Below, piece after piece: positions 25,701 to 37,650 of a DNA stretch of 64,000 nucleotides. The notes beneath the pieces are model-generated. The model did not search any database. It saw only the letters and a program-made list of their open reading frames with translations, and had not been told where the DNA came from. How positions within the stretch are numbered: the stretch's first letter is position 1; every line of letters starts with the position of its first letter. A program made the position numbers and the translations under genes. Source of the stretch: Tubiluchus corallicola (taxonomy: Eukaryota > Priapulida > Priapulimorpha > Priapulimorphida > Tubiluchidae); NCBI GenBank assembly GCA_030141605.1, contig JAQGDQ010000020.1:890001-954000 (forward strand), read 5' to 3'.

Positions 25701-25832
25701 TGACGTTGTTCTTATCCAAGAATGACGAACGATTGTTTACATGGTAACGAATTGATATCTTTATCTGATGACGTATGTGTCATGACGTATAAGATGTTAG
25801 AAGGTGATGACGTTGACTGATTCCATGGCAAC
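25701..25832. promoter_or_regulatory. Cluster of RFX X-box-like and CREB/ATF-like motifs
   Basis: GTTTACATGGTAAC (25735-25748) and GATTCCATGGCAAC (25819-25832) each resemble the palindromic RFX X-box GTTNCCATGGNAAC. TGACGTT or TGACGTA, the CREB/ATF core, occurs at 25701, 25769, 25783 and 25808. A CpG-rich stretch (25450-25720) lies directly beside it. In Nkx6 intron 2, so an enhancer or an internal or antisense promoter is possible. Motifs are seen; binding is inferred. Confidence 0.45.
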
Positions 25833-28415
25833 AAGTCGCTTTAGAGCGTCTAAAATGTTTTTGCTACTAATTTTTTTACGGACTATATGGCGATGGCTAG
25901 AAATTCAGAAACTGAAAACAGTCACAATGGTTGCCATTAAAGTGGATTTATTCCTAATTTATTATCATAGAATTCAGTTTAGTCAAGGCTCAGTCACTAT
26001 TCTACATGGATCATGGATACGCCCTCTTGGTGATAGCTGATAAGCATCAAATTTAATTACGCTCTTAATTCAGTTTAACCATGCGAGTCTGATTTACAAG
26101 CTCTGACTGTGGAATTAGCAATCCGTTAAGCTTTATAAAACTGCCCTAATATGCTCCCTCAGCAAATGCTATTTAATACACATATCGCAAGGAAAACATT
26201 GACTGTACCCTTTCAAGTTTCCGACCGTCTAATCTTTGATAGCGTCGGATTTTTGCCGGATTCTCCAATTCAAGCAATATTTAGCAATTAATAGGAGGCT
26301 GTTGGGACGTTATTAAATCTATTGAAAGAACATTGCAGCTATGAGAACTGTAGGTTTTACGATGGTTCAATTCTGATTTGAAATTAGTTGGATTCTCTGC
26401 GTTTACCCACGGGATTATGATGATTAAAAACTTTCGGTTGGAAAATAATAATGTGGTACATTGGTCGTCATAAACTGCTTTTCCTGTGTTAATGTGTTGA
26501 ACAGTTGACTAAAGGATAATGCTTCGATAACTGCGCAAAAATGGTTTAGTTTTGTAGGCTTTATCCTGAAAAATTTAGACACGATTTTATACCCGAGTAA
26601 TAGGGTTAGGTGTAGAGTTATGTAATGCTAGAGTTACACATAACTTCATATAGATGTTCGATCCATGATTATAAATTCATTGATAGTAACCAACCTGATC
26701 GATTTTAAGACGCTGTACTCTATTCCATTATATTTCCAATTGGTGAAATTGAAGAATTTATTTTGCTGCATTTCTCATAACCCAAATCGTTAACAAAATT
26801 CTGTAATTAGTATCCAGGCCCTGGTATAATCATTAAGCGAAATAAACTTAGGGAAGAGGCCCCATACAGTTTTTCAAATCGAATAATTTCACAAAAGTAA
26901 AATAAACCGGAATATTGGTTACTGTGTTTGTTTACAATTATGATGGTACGGACATAAAATATATTTTAATATTGAATTGAATGTTTTATATGTAATACTA
27001 AGTGAATCGATATCGATTTATGTAAAAAACTGTTAAGTAATTTTTTATTTGCATTTTTGACTCATGTCAATTTGCTTAAGAAATGAAAATGAAAGTGTTT
27101 GCACTATGTTTGCTAGGACAAGCTTTGTTATCCTGATCTTTTGTAATAAGCAGTTTCATATTTGTAGATATGCTGAATGGCTGTCCGTTTGTAAGATCTG
27201 GAGTCGCCTCTGTATTTTTAATGTAATATCACTTTTTATGCAATGAAAAACTGATGTCCAAGCTTTTACTGTAAATAAATCTTACTGCAGGTTTTTTTAA
27301 TTCAAAAGATAAAAGTATTATTTATATTCTCAATTGGGCCTATGTGTGAAAGTAGCATACTCTTTTCAGTGCTTAGGGCTTCTTAAGATCTTAATTCGGC
27401 CCTGCTAGTATCAGGACTCGTGCATCTTGCGTATTTTATGAACAGAAATATTATTCCTAAAAGCTTCTAAAACGCTTTTTATAGGTAACATAGTAATATT
27501 TTAGCACAACGTATTTGAATTCTGAAAGCAACATGAATTCTATATTTTTGGTAGATGGAGAACGATATTATTTGTAAACGCGTAATCATACCCACGTATT
27601 ATACTGTAAATAAGTTTTTAAGCTAGTTTTTAGTAGAGTTTTTATCCATGTGTACTACGAACCAGATTTCGAAGTAAATAAATAATTCTAATTCCAAAAT
27701 GAAGAGTCGCTGACTTACTGACTTTTTAGTAAATTCGTTATCCTATCTCGCTGATTTTATTTCTACTTTATTTAACAGATTAACACATTTGCTCTGCTTA
27801 TGTTTAAGTATTTTCGTTCCTGTATTCGTTCCTAAAATGTTAGAGAGAAAAATAAATTTCATTTCATTTCATTTGAATGTGAGTATTACTATCTGTAAAA
27901 TACACAACACATCGAACGAAATATAGCAGGCTTTGTTATTAATTTTGGATAATTTTTACATTTACTAAAATTGTCAAATAAGAAGTGATGGAACGTTAAA
28001 AAAGAAGAAAAAAGAAGGAAAAACTGAGTTATAACATTTACATTTTGACGTTTACCTTATCATATTTGTCATCAGCTTTGTCGTTGTAGTGTTTGTAGTT
28101 AAATTATAAAGTTTGCGCCCGCCACGCGTTCTTCAATAACGAAGGTCAACATCGGCAAACTTCAATATCATTTAAATTGAATAGTATTTTGAGATAAAAG
28201 TAATTTACTTTGTGTTTTTGATCTAGGTTGTAAAATTGTATTTGCATTTGTAGTTTGATGGGTGAAATAAATTGAAATTGAATTAATCAAATAATATTGA
28301 ATAAATTAAGCAAATCCAATTACATTGTTATTTTGATAGTTAGGCGCCGACATTCTATTGATGAGATTCTATTCATTTATCAGCATAAAAAAGAACAAAA
28401 ATTTTCTTTTTACAG

Positions 28416-28628
28416 GTTTGGTTTCAAAACAGACGTACAAAATGGCGGAAAAAGCACGCAGCGGAAATGGCGAGTGCCAAACAGCGCCAAGATAAAGAAG
28501 CAGAAAAACAAGCAGACGACGAGAAATCAGACGACGAAAACAGTCGCCACCTACCACCAAGATATGGCGACAACAATAACAGCAACAACAGCGATACTAG
28601 CAGTTACATTTCTATGGGGTGTAGCTGA
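28416..28628 (+). CDS. Nkx6: Nkx6 coding exon 3 (recognition helix and C-terminus)
   Basis: The acceptor TTTTTACAG|GTT opens in phase 0 on [19 protein letters not shown], the recognition helix with Trp48, Phe49, Gln50, Asn51 and Arg53, followed by the Nkx6 tail. The rest is charged ([21 protein letters not shown]), then an Asn/Ser-rich end terminating SYISMGCS and TGA. The SDDE stretch resembles the acidic C-terminal region of vertebrate Nkx6. The frame used is not the longest open frame here: a 121-codon frame overlaps it in a different phase and is a shadow. An AATAAA lies only 14 bases after the stop (28642), and a later AATAAA occurs near 29298; I cannot tell which is the polyadenylation signal. 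Confidence 0.95.
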   Translation, partial: VWFQNRRTKWRKKHAAEMASAKQRQDKEAEKQADDEKSDDENSRHLPPRYGDNNNSNNSDTSSYISMGCS

Positions 28629-28699
28629 GGACTTGTTACAGAATAAAGTGGTGATTATCTAGCGTTTCTGAATCGTCAACGTTAAGTCAAAACAGCTCA

Positions 28700-29550
28700 G
28701 GTAACCAAGATACAATGGCAGAAATCTTCGAAGTCGCGGCGAAAAGTGTCGCTTTGTACAGTTATATAGAGCAGACTATTAGTTTTGCTATTAGTGTACA
28801 GAAATCTCACTGAAATAAGAAATGTGGACATGAAGTACTATATAGCAATAATTTCAAGAAACAAAACTCTTGTTTTGACATCATCGGGATCACGTATTTG
28901 TGTAAGATAACCCCACTTAGGACGGAACATTATTCCTATTACCCCGTTGTGCGTTATTGATACCATTATATTGAAAGCCTGTTAGCAAGGCTCTGTACTG
29001 TTACTGTTGTACTTGAAGTCATCATTATGGAAACGCAAAAGGTTGTGAAAAACTCAAACTACTGTCATTACAAGCGGCACACTTTTTTAACAAGACGTTG
29101 TCGTCAGACTCATTACCAAGACGAGTTTTTAATGGCCATAACGAGGTTGTTAAAACAAACGTGAGCTCGCCTGACATGCTTGTAATGCGCATGTCACTTT
29201 AACTCGTGACGTCACAATGCATTATACGCACACTATATTGTTTGATGCTAGACATGACTTTTAAGACAAAAAATGCCTAATTTGTTTTAATTATTTAAAT
29301 AAATTTTTAGTTTGTGAAATCTAGCTGTATCTAGGCGTACTGCAAGCGTAGTATCTCTTGTTTCTCTTAAAGTTTAACTATTTTCAGCCGACAATTTGTG
29401 GCATTCTCTCAATACAAACTTGCTGTTTCAGTTTTTGGCATGTACAACACTCCTGTTGTTGACCACCACAAATATCATTGCCAAAATTTTAAATGTGAGA
29501 GAGTTTGTTGTTTAAACGTAAAAACTTCAGTATTTTAGGTTTATATGTTA
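28700..29550. other. Nkx6 3' flank
   Basis: Probable 3' UTR of Nkx6 for an unknown distance. No other feature seen. Confidence 0.5.
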
Positions 29551-29556
29551 ATCCAG

Positions 29557-29838
29557 GTAAAATGTTACAGAAAAGTCACAGGAAATATCACAGGAAAAAA
29601 GAAACAACGATAACCCTATTCCTAGCCAAAATTATTGTGACTTTTTTCCTGTCACTGGAAAAAAGAAACAACGATAACCCTATTCCTAGCCAAAATTATT
29701 GTGACTTTTTTCCTGTCACTGGAAAAAAGAAATAACGATAACCCTAACCCTATCCCTAACTTTGACTCTAACCCTAATCCTAGCCAAAATAAATTGTGAC
29801 CTTTTCCTATGACTTTGTTACCAGTCACCTTATAAGTA
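29557..29838. mobile_element. Inverted-repeat element with 64-bp tandem core and CCCTA tract
   Basis: The left arm (GTTACAGAAAAGTCACAGGA) is inverted at the right end (TCCTATGACTTTGTTACC). Between them a 64-bp unit starts at 29593, 29657 and 29721, the first two almost identical. The third runs into AACCCTAACCCTATCCCTAA. No clear target duplication. It resembles the 4627 and 23438 elements in architecture but has different termini. Confidence 0.45.
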
Positions 29839-30759
29839 ATAGGCCTACTACCCTAAATTACATTGTAAGTTACGTGACAAGAGTTTGCTGCTTGTATTCA
29901 CTTAGCTGATGACACGTGCTTCTTCATCAGTAACTTGCTTTCGACTCGCTTATTATTATGTTAATTATTATTATTATTATCATTACAACTTTTAGTGTGC
30001 GGCGATTATGCAATAGCAGCTGCTATATAAAACTTAAATTATAATGTAAATATAGAAATGTAAAAGTTTTTCCTCAAGCCAAAAAAGCTCCGCCCACATT
30101 TAGACATTTCTGCTAGCGGTTGCTGGCCAAAACTAATACGGTACGAAACCGTTACAGCAAGAGACACAACAACTTGTCTAGTAAACATTAAAGATGTGTT
30201 CGGTTGCATGGTAGATACGTACAATAGTAGATGCGTTCATCTCGCTGCAGTAACGTAGTTATTGAACAGTAATCTGTAAGTTTTTACTTACAGTACAGTA
30301 CTTACTATACAGTAAGTCAAACCTATTTTTATTAAACGCTTTACTAAGCAATGTAGAGGCAATTGTCTAGTACACTTTTGGTTTAGTTTACTAAAGTTAG
30401 TTCTAGTCCTAAACGTGAGAGGAACTGATCTGCCATACCGAAGCACCCTAACTGCTGCTCGTATTTACTTCGTACATCATTTTTTGAATTTTATCAATAA
30501 AAGTTCCTTCGATTAGGCACACATGTTTTCCGCGGAAAATGTACTATAATGGCGTCGCTTGTAAATAAATAATGATAACGTTTATTAAATAATGAATAAA
30601 GGTTTTGTTTCATAATAATTATTGTTCTTGTTCTTAAACTAGGAGAAAGAGAGAGCGAGATGGGGAGAGACAGAGAAAGTGAGGGCGCGAGAGAAAGAGA
30701 TGGTGAAATTTTTGTATTCTACCACGCGAATTTATCTATTTATTTCATTATTTATTTAC

Positions 30760-30920
<161 letters not shown>

Positions 30921-31760
30921 ATTATAATATGTATTAAAATAACAGTTCAGTAGCAAAGTAATAACTACCCATATGAAGATGGCGCCACTCCACAGGCCTA
31001 CACGATTTTGAAACATGTGAAACATTTGACATGTTTCTGACAAGACGAACAAACTGTCATGGCAGTGAGATACCAGAACGGCCATTGTAAACTAATTTGT
31101 TATTAATAATGACTAATTATGACTGACGAGCTTGCAGCGCAGCTGTAGCACTCATCATCTTTTCAGCCCACAACGTGCAATACAAGTAAAAACCTGGGGC
31201 AATATACTCTGACGGCTTGTCCCAACATAAAAACAGGTGTAATATCACTTCTTTTTCATCAGAGCCGGTTAGTACTACTTCCAGCAATTTACAAGTTTCT
31301 AAAGGTAAGTCACGTGATTTATGGCCTCAAAGTAAAGCATTATAAAGATGTATGGCGATATATATATGTGTATAATTATATTATGTATAATATATATGGT
31401 CACTTTTATATTGTTGAATCCGGAGAATATAGGCAAAAATGACACACAAAAAATGGCACAAACGGAAAAGTAAGAAAAACGACATAGATGTTACTTTGAG
31501 GTAAATAACTTCTGTAATAAAATAAGGATACACTCAGTAGAAAGTAGATCTCTGCCAAGCTCGATGGTAATAAACTGGTAAATATATGTACTTATATGCT
31601 AAATCAACTTATAAGGCTATATACATATATGAGCAAAGGTTACAGAAAGCGTTACACAGTTTTCCAAGCGAGAATTTCTCGAAATGTAATCTAAGAGTAA
31701 CTCATAGTTGTTTGTCCTGGTAGAGATAAAAAATGAAGTACACTACCTTGTAGGCAAGTC

Positions 31761-32049
31761 CAGGGCCTATTTCAGGGGGGAGGGGCAGAAGTGGGGATAC
31801 TTCCCCGGGGCCTCACCCTGCAGGGGGCCGTTTGCCAGTATCGACAAGTATTAAGGACTGTTCTTGAGAATAAAGCAGTTTTTCTTTCAATTGTTCTTTC
31901 CTTTAACAACTGTATAACTCCATATTTTCTCTTCGAAAATGCTTCTCCGGCGTTCTAGCAGTTCAAAAATTTTCTGGGCGCCAACCATGGTGGCGCCCAC
32001 CCCCGGCGCTTCACCTCCCCGGGCCTCGCTTAGGCTGAAATAAGCCCTG
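31761..32049. mobile_element. hAT-type MITE with perfect 8-bp target duplication
   Basis: Ends CAGGGCCTATTTCAG and CTGAAATAAGCCCTG are inverted repeats (14 of 15). The element is flanked by GGCAAGTC at 31753-31760 and 32050-32057. Length 289 bp, no open frame. The interior is GC-rich and contains a quasi-palindrome around GGCGCCAACCATGGTGGCGC near 31980. The 8-bp duplication and the CAGGG terminus are hallmarks of the hAT superfamily. Confidence 0.8.
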
Positions 32050-32644
32050 GGCAAGTCATCCTCTTTCTAAAGAGCTATTAAACTCCACGCTGAAGTGCTT
32101 CACGAAAGTTTTATGAAACTCGGTCAACTTTTATGAAACTAAGAATGTGCGAAAAAACGCCTATGTTGGCAATTTTAACCTCTCCCCTAGTCCAGGAAAC
32201 TGCGTCAAAATGTATCTTTCTTGCTCACTACCCAAATTCTCCACAAAGTTTCGAGGAAATTTGTGGCGTAGTTTTTGCATAATAAGCTTACCTCTATAAC
32301 AGACGAAAAACAACCGAACAAACAAATTGTGTTGAAGCATAACTTTCTTTGCAGACGTAAAAATAAATAAAATAATTATCCCCCACAATAACCCTAACCT
32401 TAAACTCATATTTTATGTGTGCAATTTTTACCGTGCCGTTTTTGCTTGTACCATTTTGAAAGTGCACAGAATCAAGAATATATATGAGTAAAAATAAGCT
32501 TGAACTTGAAGTTGAACATTGAACACGTCTTTACCACGTAAGCATTGTCCAACACTGTCCAGCTGACCTGTAATCAAACTAAAACGCGTGGAACTAGGTT
32601 TGGGAAGTTGCAAAACGCTAGAATTGAAACACGGTGCTAATCGT

Positions 32645-32965
32645 TTTGGACACAGGCTATTTTGAGACATAGGACATTTGGACACAAGACATTTCGACAC
32701 ATAGGACATTTCGACACAAGGACATATGGACTTACAGGACACTTGGACACAAGGATATTTCGACACAAGGACATTTCGACACATAGGACATTTCGACAGA
32801 AGGACATTTCGACACAAAGGACATTTCGACACAAGGACATTTCGACACAAGGACATTTCGACACAAGGGCATTTCGACACATTGAACATTTCGCCACAAG
32901 GACATATGGACTTACAGGACATTTGGACACAGGACGTTGCGTCACATAGGACATTTGAGCACTAG
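32645..32965. repeat. 16-17-bp minisatellite (GGACATTTCGACACAA)
   Basis: About 19 units of GGACATTTCGACACAA with small changes, including GGACATATGGACTTACA twice. Minus-strand frames over it encode regular Cys-rich repeats (VSKCP, CRNVL) and plus-strand frames encode HFDTRT repeats. The repeat length, not selection, explains both. Confidence 0.85.
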
Positions 32966-33004
32966 GTATTTTTGACATAGTACATTCAGACGTTGGTAAC
33001 AAGA

Positions 33005-33130
33005 CAAAACAAGACAGGACAGAACAGTACAGGACAGTACAGTACAGGACAGGACAGGACAGGACATGACAGATCAGAAGATAGGCAGGCTGGGCTGGGC
33101 TGGGCTGGGCTGGACAGGACAGGACAAAAC
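33005..33130. repeat. GGACA pentanucleotide array with GGGCT insert
   Basis: AGGACAGTAC/AGGACAGGAC units, then five-base TGGGC repeats near 33090-33110, then AGGACA again. Probably derived from the neighbouring GGACA-type minisatellite. Confidence 0.8.
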
Positions 33131-33249
33131 AAAAACAACTGGAGTGAAAAAGAAAACAATAAAACGGAAAACAAAAAATGGAAAAGACAAAGAAGAGATG
33201 ACAGTGCCTACAATGAAACGTTTAGCACTCATCTAAAAAACGCAGCAAG

Positions 33250-34130
33250 GTGACTTTTGATTGGGGACGTAAATTTCTGTTAAGCAGACATGAACAACTA
33301 TTGCCTTGTAAATCATCTACTTAGCGAGTTAGTACATGAAGAACAAATTGAACGCACGTGACTTCATCATGGCTGCCATGTGCACGTGACTTGATTACAT
33401 CTGCTCGGATTTTAAACCGTTGATTAACAACTAGTGTACCATAGCAAATTAAACCGCCCAGACAAATTAACAGCACAATGCCGATGAACAATCACGAAAT
33501 GGAGGCTCATTTTTCACGACGAAGATGATAGATCTGCGGTGGGTGGATTGTGTCAACCCTAAACGAGCTGGAGCTGAGATGTGAGAGACCCACGACTTTC
33601 TTTTCAAACTTTGGCTTAGATTTTATTAAATTACATACTTGTTGCATTTAACGTATGAATTCTGCAGCGCTTTTAAGAACACAGATTTCGCATTACCAGA
33701 ACATTAATGCAAATGGCGTAAAATTTTAAGTTCTTTTTAACCAACAAAATAATAAAAATTAAATTAATTAAAAAATAATAAAATTCTATGGCTACAAATT
33801 AAAAAGCACAACAATAAAATTTGCAGGTCTACACAGCTTCCACCTTCATAAATTATTATTACTATTATTAAGAGCATTTATAAAATATTCATAATTTTAT
33901 AAAAGACGAGACTGGCAGGCTATGTTAGCTCTAATGCCAGCCTATATTGTGACGTGGCAAAATTACAATACATTAGTTTACGTTTGGTAAAATTTACACT
34001 ACATACATTAAAATATGATAAAATAAAAAATCAATAAAATACATCATTTCAAAAAATATGCTACATAATGCGTCACTGAGTCACTAAAATTTTCTGCCAA
34101 ATCGCTCTTACAACAGAAATTACAACTTAT
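33250..34130. other. Gene-free stretch
   Basis: Nothing recognised; AT-rich with a short TTA tract near 33853. Confidence 0.5.
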
Positions 34131-34139
34131 AGTTTTTTA

Positions 34140-34545
34140 ACAAAATGATTTCTTTGGTTTTAGAGATTTTTGAAGCGCTGTGCCATTTACACTGGTTTCC
34201 AGAATTTGCAAAAATGAACGTTAAAGATACAAAACTAATAAAAAAAGCCAATAAAAAATATTTTGTGAAAAAGTTCAGGGGAGAAAAAACTACAAAACTG
34301 ATAGGAAAAAAGAATAGAAAACGTTTTTCTCTTTTGTTTTTCTATCAGCTCTATATTAATTTTTTTAGTTTGTAGTTCCGATGTTCGTCTTCAGGAAAAA
34401 CATTTTTTATTGGTTTTTATTAACAGTTTTGCAGTTTTGCAAAATTCAATTTTTGAAAATTACAGAAAGCCGGAACAAATGTAAACATTTTAGTGCTTCA
34501 CCAAATCCAGAGACTAAAACAAATCATTTTGTCTGAACAAAGAAA
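34140..34545. mobile_element. Large imperfect palindrome (foldback element), about 400 bp
   Basis: The left arm blocks AAAATGATTTC, TTTACACTGGTTTCC, AGCCAATAAAAAAT and CTGATAG recur in inverted order on the right (CTATCAG, ATTTTTTATTGG, GGAACAAATGTAAA, AAATCATTTTGT). The centre is near 34335. The arms have diverged but stay colinear over about 190 bases. Non-coding; the 76-codon frame across it is AT-rich chance. Confidence 0.6.
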
Positions 34546-34984
34546 ATTTGAACTGATTCCCATTGGAATTTAAAATCGCTTGTTCCATAAAAGTATGACG
34601 CCAAAATTTAGTACTGAAAGTGAATTTTCAATATTAACTTTGCTTGATGAGCCAGCAACAGAATAATTATAACATGGCCCGAATCAGGACTCGTAAATAT
34701 CAACCAACATGTTAATGTAAGAAACACGTGATTGTCCGTGAGTGGGTGAGTACCCTTGGTACCCCACAGCTCCCTCCCCCAGCTTGGACATCCTCACAGT
34801 GAACCTTGGTTTCTCATCAGTCGTTCCAGTAGTCGTAGTGCTGTACTTGGAGTCAAATAAAGATTCAGCTATCTGCAAGTTATAGTCAACTATTTAGTAA
34901 TTAGCAACTTAAGTTAGCTTAAGTAACTTAAGCTGTGTAATAGACGACAATACCTTTATGCAGACGCCAAAAATAATTGTATTA

Positions 34985-35056
34985 TAATGGTAATGAAAAT
35001 GATAGTGATATTGGATGAGGTAGTGGTAATGATAGTGATAGTGGCATGGATAGTGA

Positions 35057-35087
<31 letters not shown>

Positions 35088-35212
35088 ATAATAATAATAA
35101 TAATAATTGTATTATAATGGTTATGAAAATGATAGTGGTAGTGGTAATGGTAGTGGCAGTGGCAGTGGCAGTGATAGTGATGATGATGATGATGATGATG
35201 ATGATGTTGATG

Positions 35213-35296
<84 letters not shown>

Positions 35297-35322
35297 GTAA
35301 TAATAATAATAATAGAACAGTC
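34985..35322. repeat. Compound GAT/AGT/AAT microsatellite
   Basis: TAATGATAGTGATAGTGG-type repeats, then AAT (35060-35110), a repeat of the ATTGTATTATAATGG lead, TAGTGGCAGTGGCAG, GAT (35176-35212) and AAT (35213-35320). Confidence 0.9.
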
Positions 35323-35354
35323 TTTATTTAAAGGCGGCCTCTGAATAACAGTTA

Positions 35355-35770
35355 AGGCTAAACCGGATACAATTTTAAAGCGTAAGTCAAAATAATCTAC
35401 TCTTTACTCTGTACTCTGTACTCTGTACTCTACTTAGACGGGCACTAGCTAGCGCCTGAATTTCGAAAACGAAAATACACACAAACAGGTGCTGTACCTT
35501 TCAGTTCAGATATGTTCGTTTCTGACGTGCAGCAACGCAGGCAACACGCGCGTTGAATATTTTTGCTGTTGAAAATTACGTTCGTTTGTGATGTCATCAA
35601 TAGTTGGGCTCGCCGCCATTAATTGAGATTTTATTCTATTCTTTAACTATCAAAAATTTGAATCTATTATTTGATTATCAGTAGCGCTTTTCCAGTACTA
35701 TGGGTGTTAAAATGTATATTTTTACCGTACTTGAAAATGGAATAGTATATGGAAAATCATCCTGTCTTCC
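35355..35770 (+). repeat. Dispersed repeat, copy 2
   Basis: Counterpart of 14630-15230, shorter, with an inserted run of CTCTGTA units around 35398-35430. It begins right after the AAT microsatellite at 35208-35320. Confidence 0.55.
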
Positions 35771-36099
35771 TTTAACATTTGGATGCATGTACGCATGCTT
35801 CTTTATCGAGGTGTATAAGTACAATCAACATCATGAATTTTACCTCCAAGAAAACGCATTGAGCTTCAGGCGGTCACCGATCCATCAATTGGCCAAATTT
35901 ATATAATTGCACATATTTTTACGAGGGGCATTCTGCCTAAACTTTCACAAAATGTTTTCATCATTCTTTCTCAGTACACATACAGTTACAAAGAAGGAAC
36001 CTCCCTGCTTAATAATTATAGAAAACTACCATAAGCTCAAATCTCATTTAAGTTTTTCGTTGCGTAAGAAACATTTTTCATTTGGTACACCTCCAATAT

Positions 36100-36545
36100 C
36101 AGTGCATCATACGCGCATGAGAATCGGATTTTCTCAGCTAAACTATGACCGTTTCTCTAAAGGCTGTAAAGATAATAACGGTCATCCAATATTGCCGAAT
36201 TGTAACTGTGGATTTCGATTTGAGGCTGTTGAAACCTTTTTGTTGTACTGTCCATTGTATTAACTAGCTAGGGTTGTTATGTTTGGTAAATTAAATGAAA
36301 TACTTCTGCCCGAAAACCTTAATATAGCTGCCTTAGGAAATAATGATCTGTTGAAGTTGTTATTATTCGGAAAAGATGAATTTAACTATGTTGGTAACTG
36401 TAAAATATTCCAATGTATACATGACTTATAGTCTATTCTTACTGTAAATGTTCTTGTAAATAGTGTATAAAGTCTGTTGTGGTGAGGATCCTAAATCATG
36501 TTGTTCAAAGTGTCTGATCCAATCCTAAATAAATTAAGTTTAAAC
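36100..36545 (+). mobile_element. Non-LTR retrotransposon 3' end, broken
   Basis: Translated sequence shows HHTRMRIGFSQLN followed by CNCG and ETFLLYCPLY, the C-terminal Cys/His segment of many LINE polymerases. An in-frame stop follows at once; after it the same frame continues with RVVMFGKLNEILLP and LLKLLLFGKDEF, as in intact elements. The remainder to about 36545 is non-coding tail. It lies directly downstream of the S51 gene, in the opposite orientation. Confidence 0.65.
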
Positions 36546-36577
36546 TAACTATTATAATTACATTGGACTCCCTAACA

Positions 36578-36709
36578 CTAACCGTCCAGAGTTACCTTGG
36601 AAAACTCTGCAGTATTTCCTGATTTTGAACTGAAGATGTCGTTACTTGTATAGGCGTAGTTATACCATTCTCGACCAGTAAGATCTGTTTTCCAGTTAGC
36701 AAACGTCAC
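36578..36709 (-). CDS. S51 peptidase exon 8 (last)
   Basis: The acceptor ATACGCAG|GTG in phase 0 opens VTFANWKTDLTGREW and reads to TAG, giving 43 residues. An internal AAG|GTAACT four codons before the stop could be a donor to a further exon, but I see no convincing continuation downstream. The total protein of 349 aa is a normal length for a secreted S51 protein. Confidence 0.8.
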   Translation of the reverse strand: MTFANWKTDLTGREWYNYAYTSNDIFSSKSGNTAEFSKVTLDG

Positions 36710-37389
36710 CTGCGTATAAAGATAAAAGAGAATTACATTACTAGCACAGACAGAACCTAAGAACGGACAGGACAACAATACTCAAAATAATTTAATCGTT
36801 AAATTTGGCTAATTAACAAATCAAAAAGCGACGTGAGTTTAAGAAAAACACCAAGATATTTATAGCTGAATTGGCAATAGATCCTGAGAACTTGTACTAA
36901 ACGTGCACATCTAGCAATACATTCTCATAGCATTTACATTCTTCAAATAAACATCTGATTCTGAGAAACCAATTAGTTAGCTAAAATAAAATGAACTAAC
37001 CAAAAGACTTGAGAGTTTTTTCTGACAAAATAAAAAAACGCTGAATTTAAGTCTACAACTGCCGTTGCTGCCACCGCCGCCATAATAGTTTGTGTCATAA
37101 TTGATTAGCAAAACCAGTTAACTGTGGTGGCGGCAATGGCAATGGCAACAGCAACATTTGTCAGATTCAATTCAATTCAGTTCGTTTTTATTACGGTAAA
37201 ATGTGTACCATAAAAAACATGCAATAAAACAATCACGTACATCAAAATTTTCTGTTCTTGTTATTAGTATAAAACAAGCAAAAAACAAGCAAAAACAAGC
37301 AGAAACAATTATTTCGAAAACTTTATAATAGATTGTATGTAAATCTTTCTATGTATTTAAACGGTTTAGTCTAATATGACATATATAAC

Positions 37390-37650
37390 TGGAATTTACC
37401 TGACTAGCACCTTACTTAACAACAACTTACCTGATCAGTAGCCTATTTAACAACAACTTGCCTGACCAATGCCTACTTAACAACAATTTACCTGATTAAT
37501 AGCTTACTTAACAACAATTTACCTGACTAATAGCTTACTTAACAGCAACTTACCTGATCAGTAGCCTATTTAACAACAACTTGCCTGACCAATGCCTACT
37601 TAACAGCAATTTACCTGACTAATAGCTTACTTAACAGCAATTTACCTGAC
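37390..37650 (-). repeat. Minisatellite of donor-like motifs in S51 intron 7
   Basis: Units of about 33 bases in a 123-bp higher-order repeat (starts 37426 and 37549). On the gene's sense (minus) strand each unit carries CAGGTAAAT, CAGGTAAGT or CAGGCAAGT, about nine in all. It begins immediately after the exon 7 donor. Confidence 0.8.

Larger units (their letters stand above)
13873..28415 (+). other. Nkx6: Nkx6 intron 2
   Basis: 14.5-kb intron splitting the homeodomain between positions 46 and 47. It contains a B-box-like remnant (about 14040), dispersed repeat copy 1, E2-box clusters, LINE fragments, a SINE, the polypyrimidine tract, MITE copy 2 and the RFX/CREB motif cluster. Two non-repetitive GC-richer stretches (20280-20750 and 21590-21990) look like candidate enhancers. 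No nested gene recognised. Confidence 0.9.

Noticed and set aside
25401-25747. Overlapping small frames in the CpG-rich stretch
   Set aside because: Open on both strands owing to base composition; no recognisable domain. Kept only as possible regulatory sequence.
28297-28662. 121-codon frame covering Nkx6 exon 3 in another phase
   Set aside because: The correct phase is set by the homeodomain sequence and the splice acceptor; this frame is a shadow.
32428-33002. Cys-rich minus-strand frames of 121-164 codons that look like a repeat protein or metallothionein
   Set aside because: Their regularity follows from a 16-17-bp tandem repeat, open in several frames on both strands; no signal peptide or family match.
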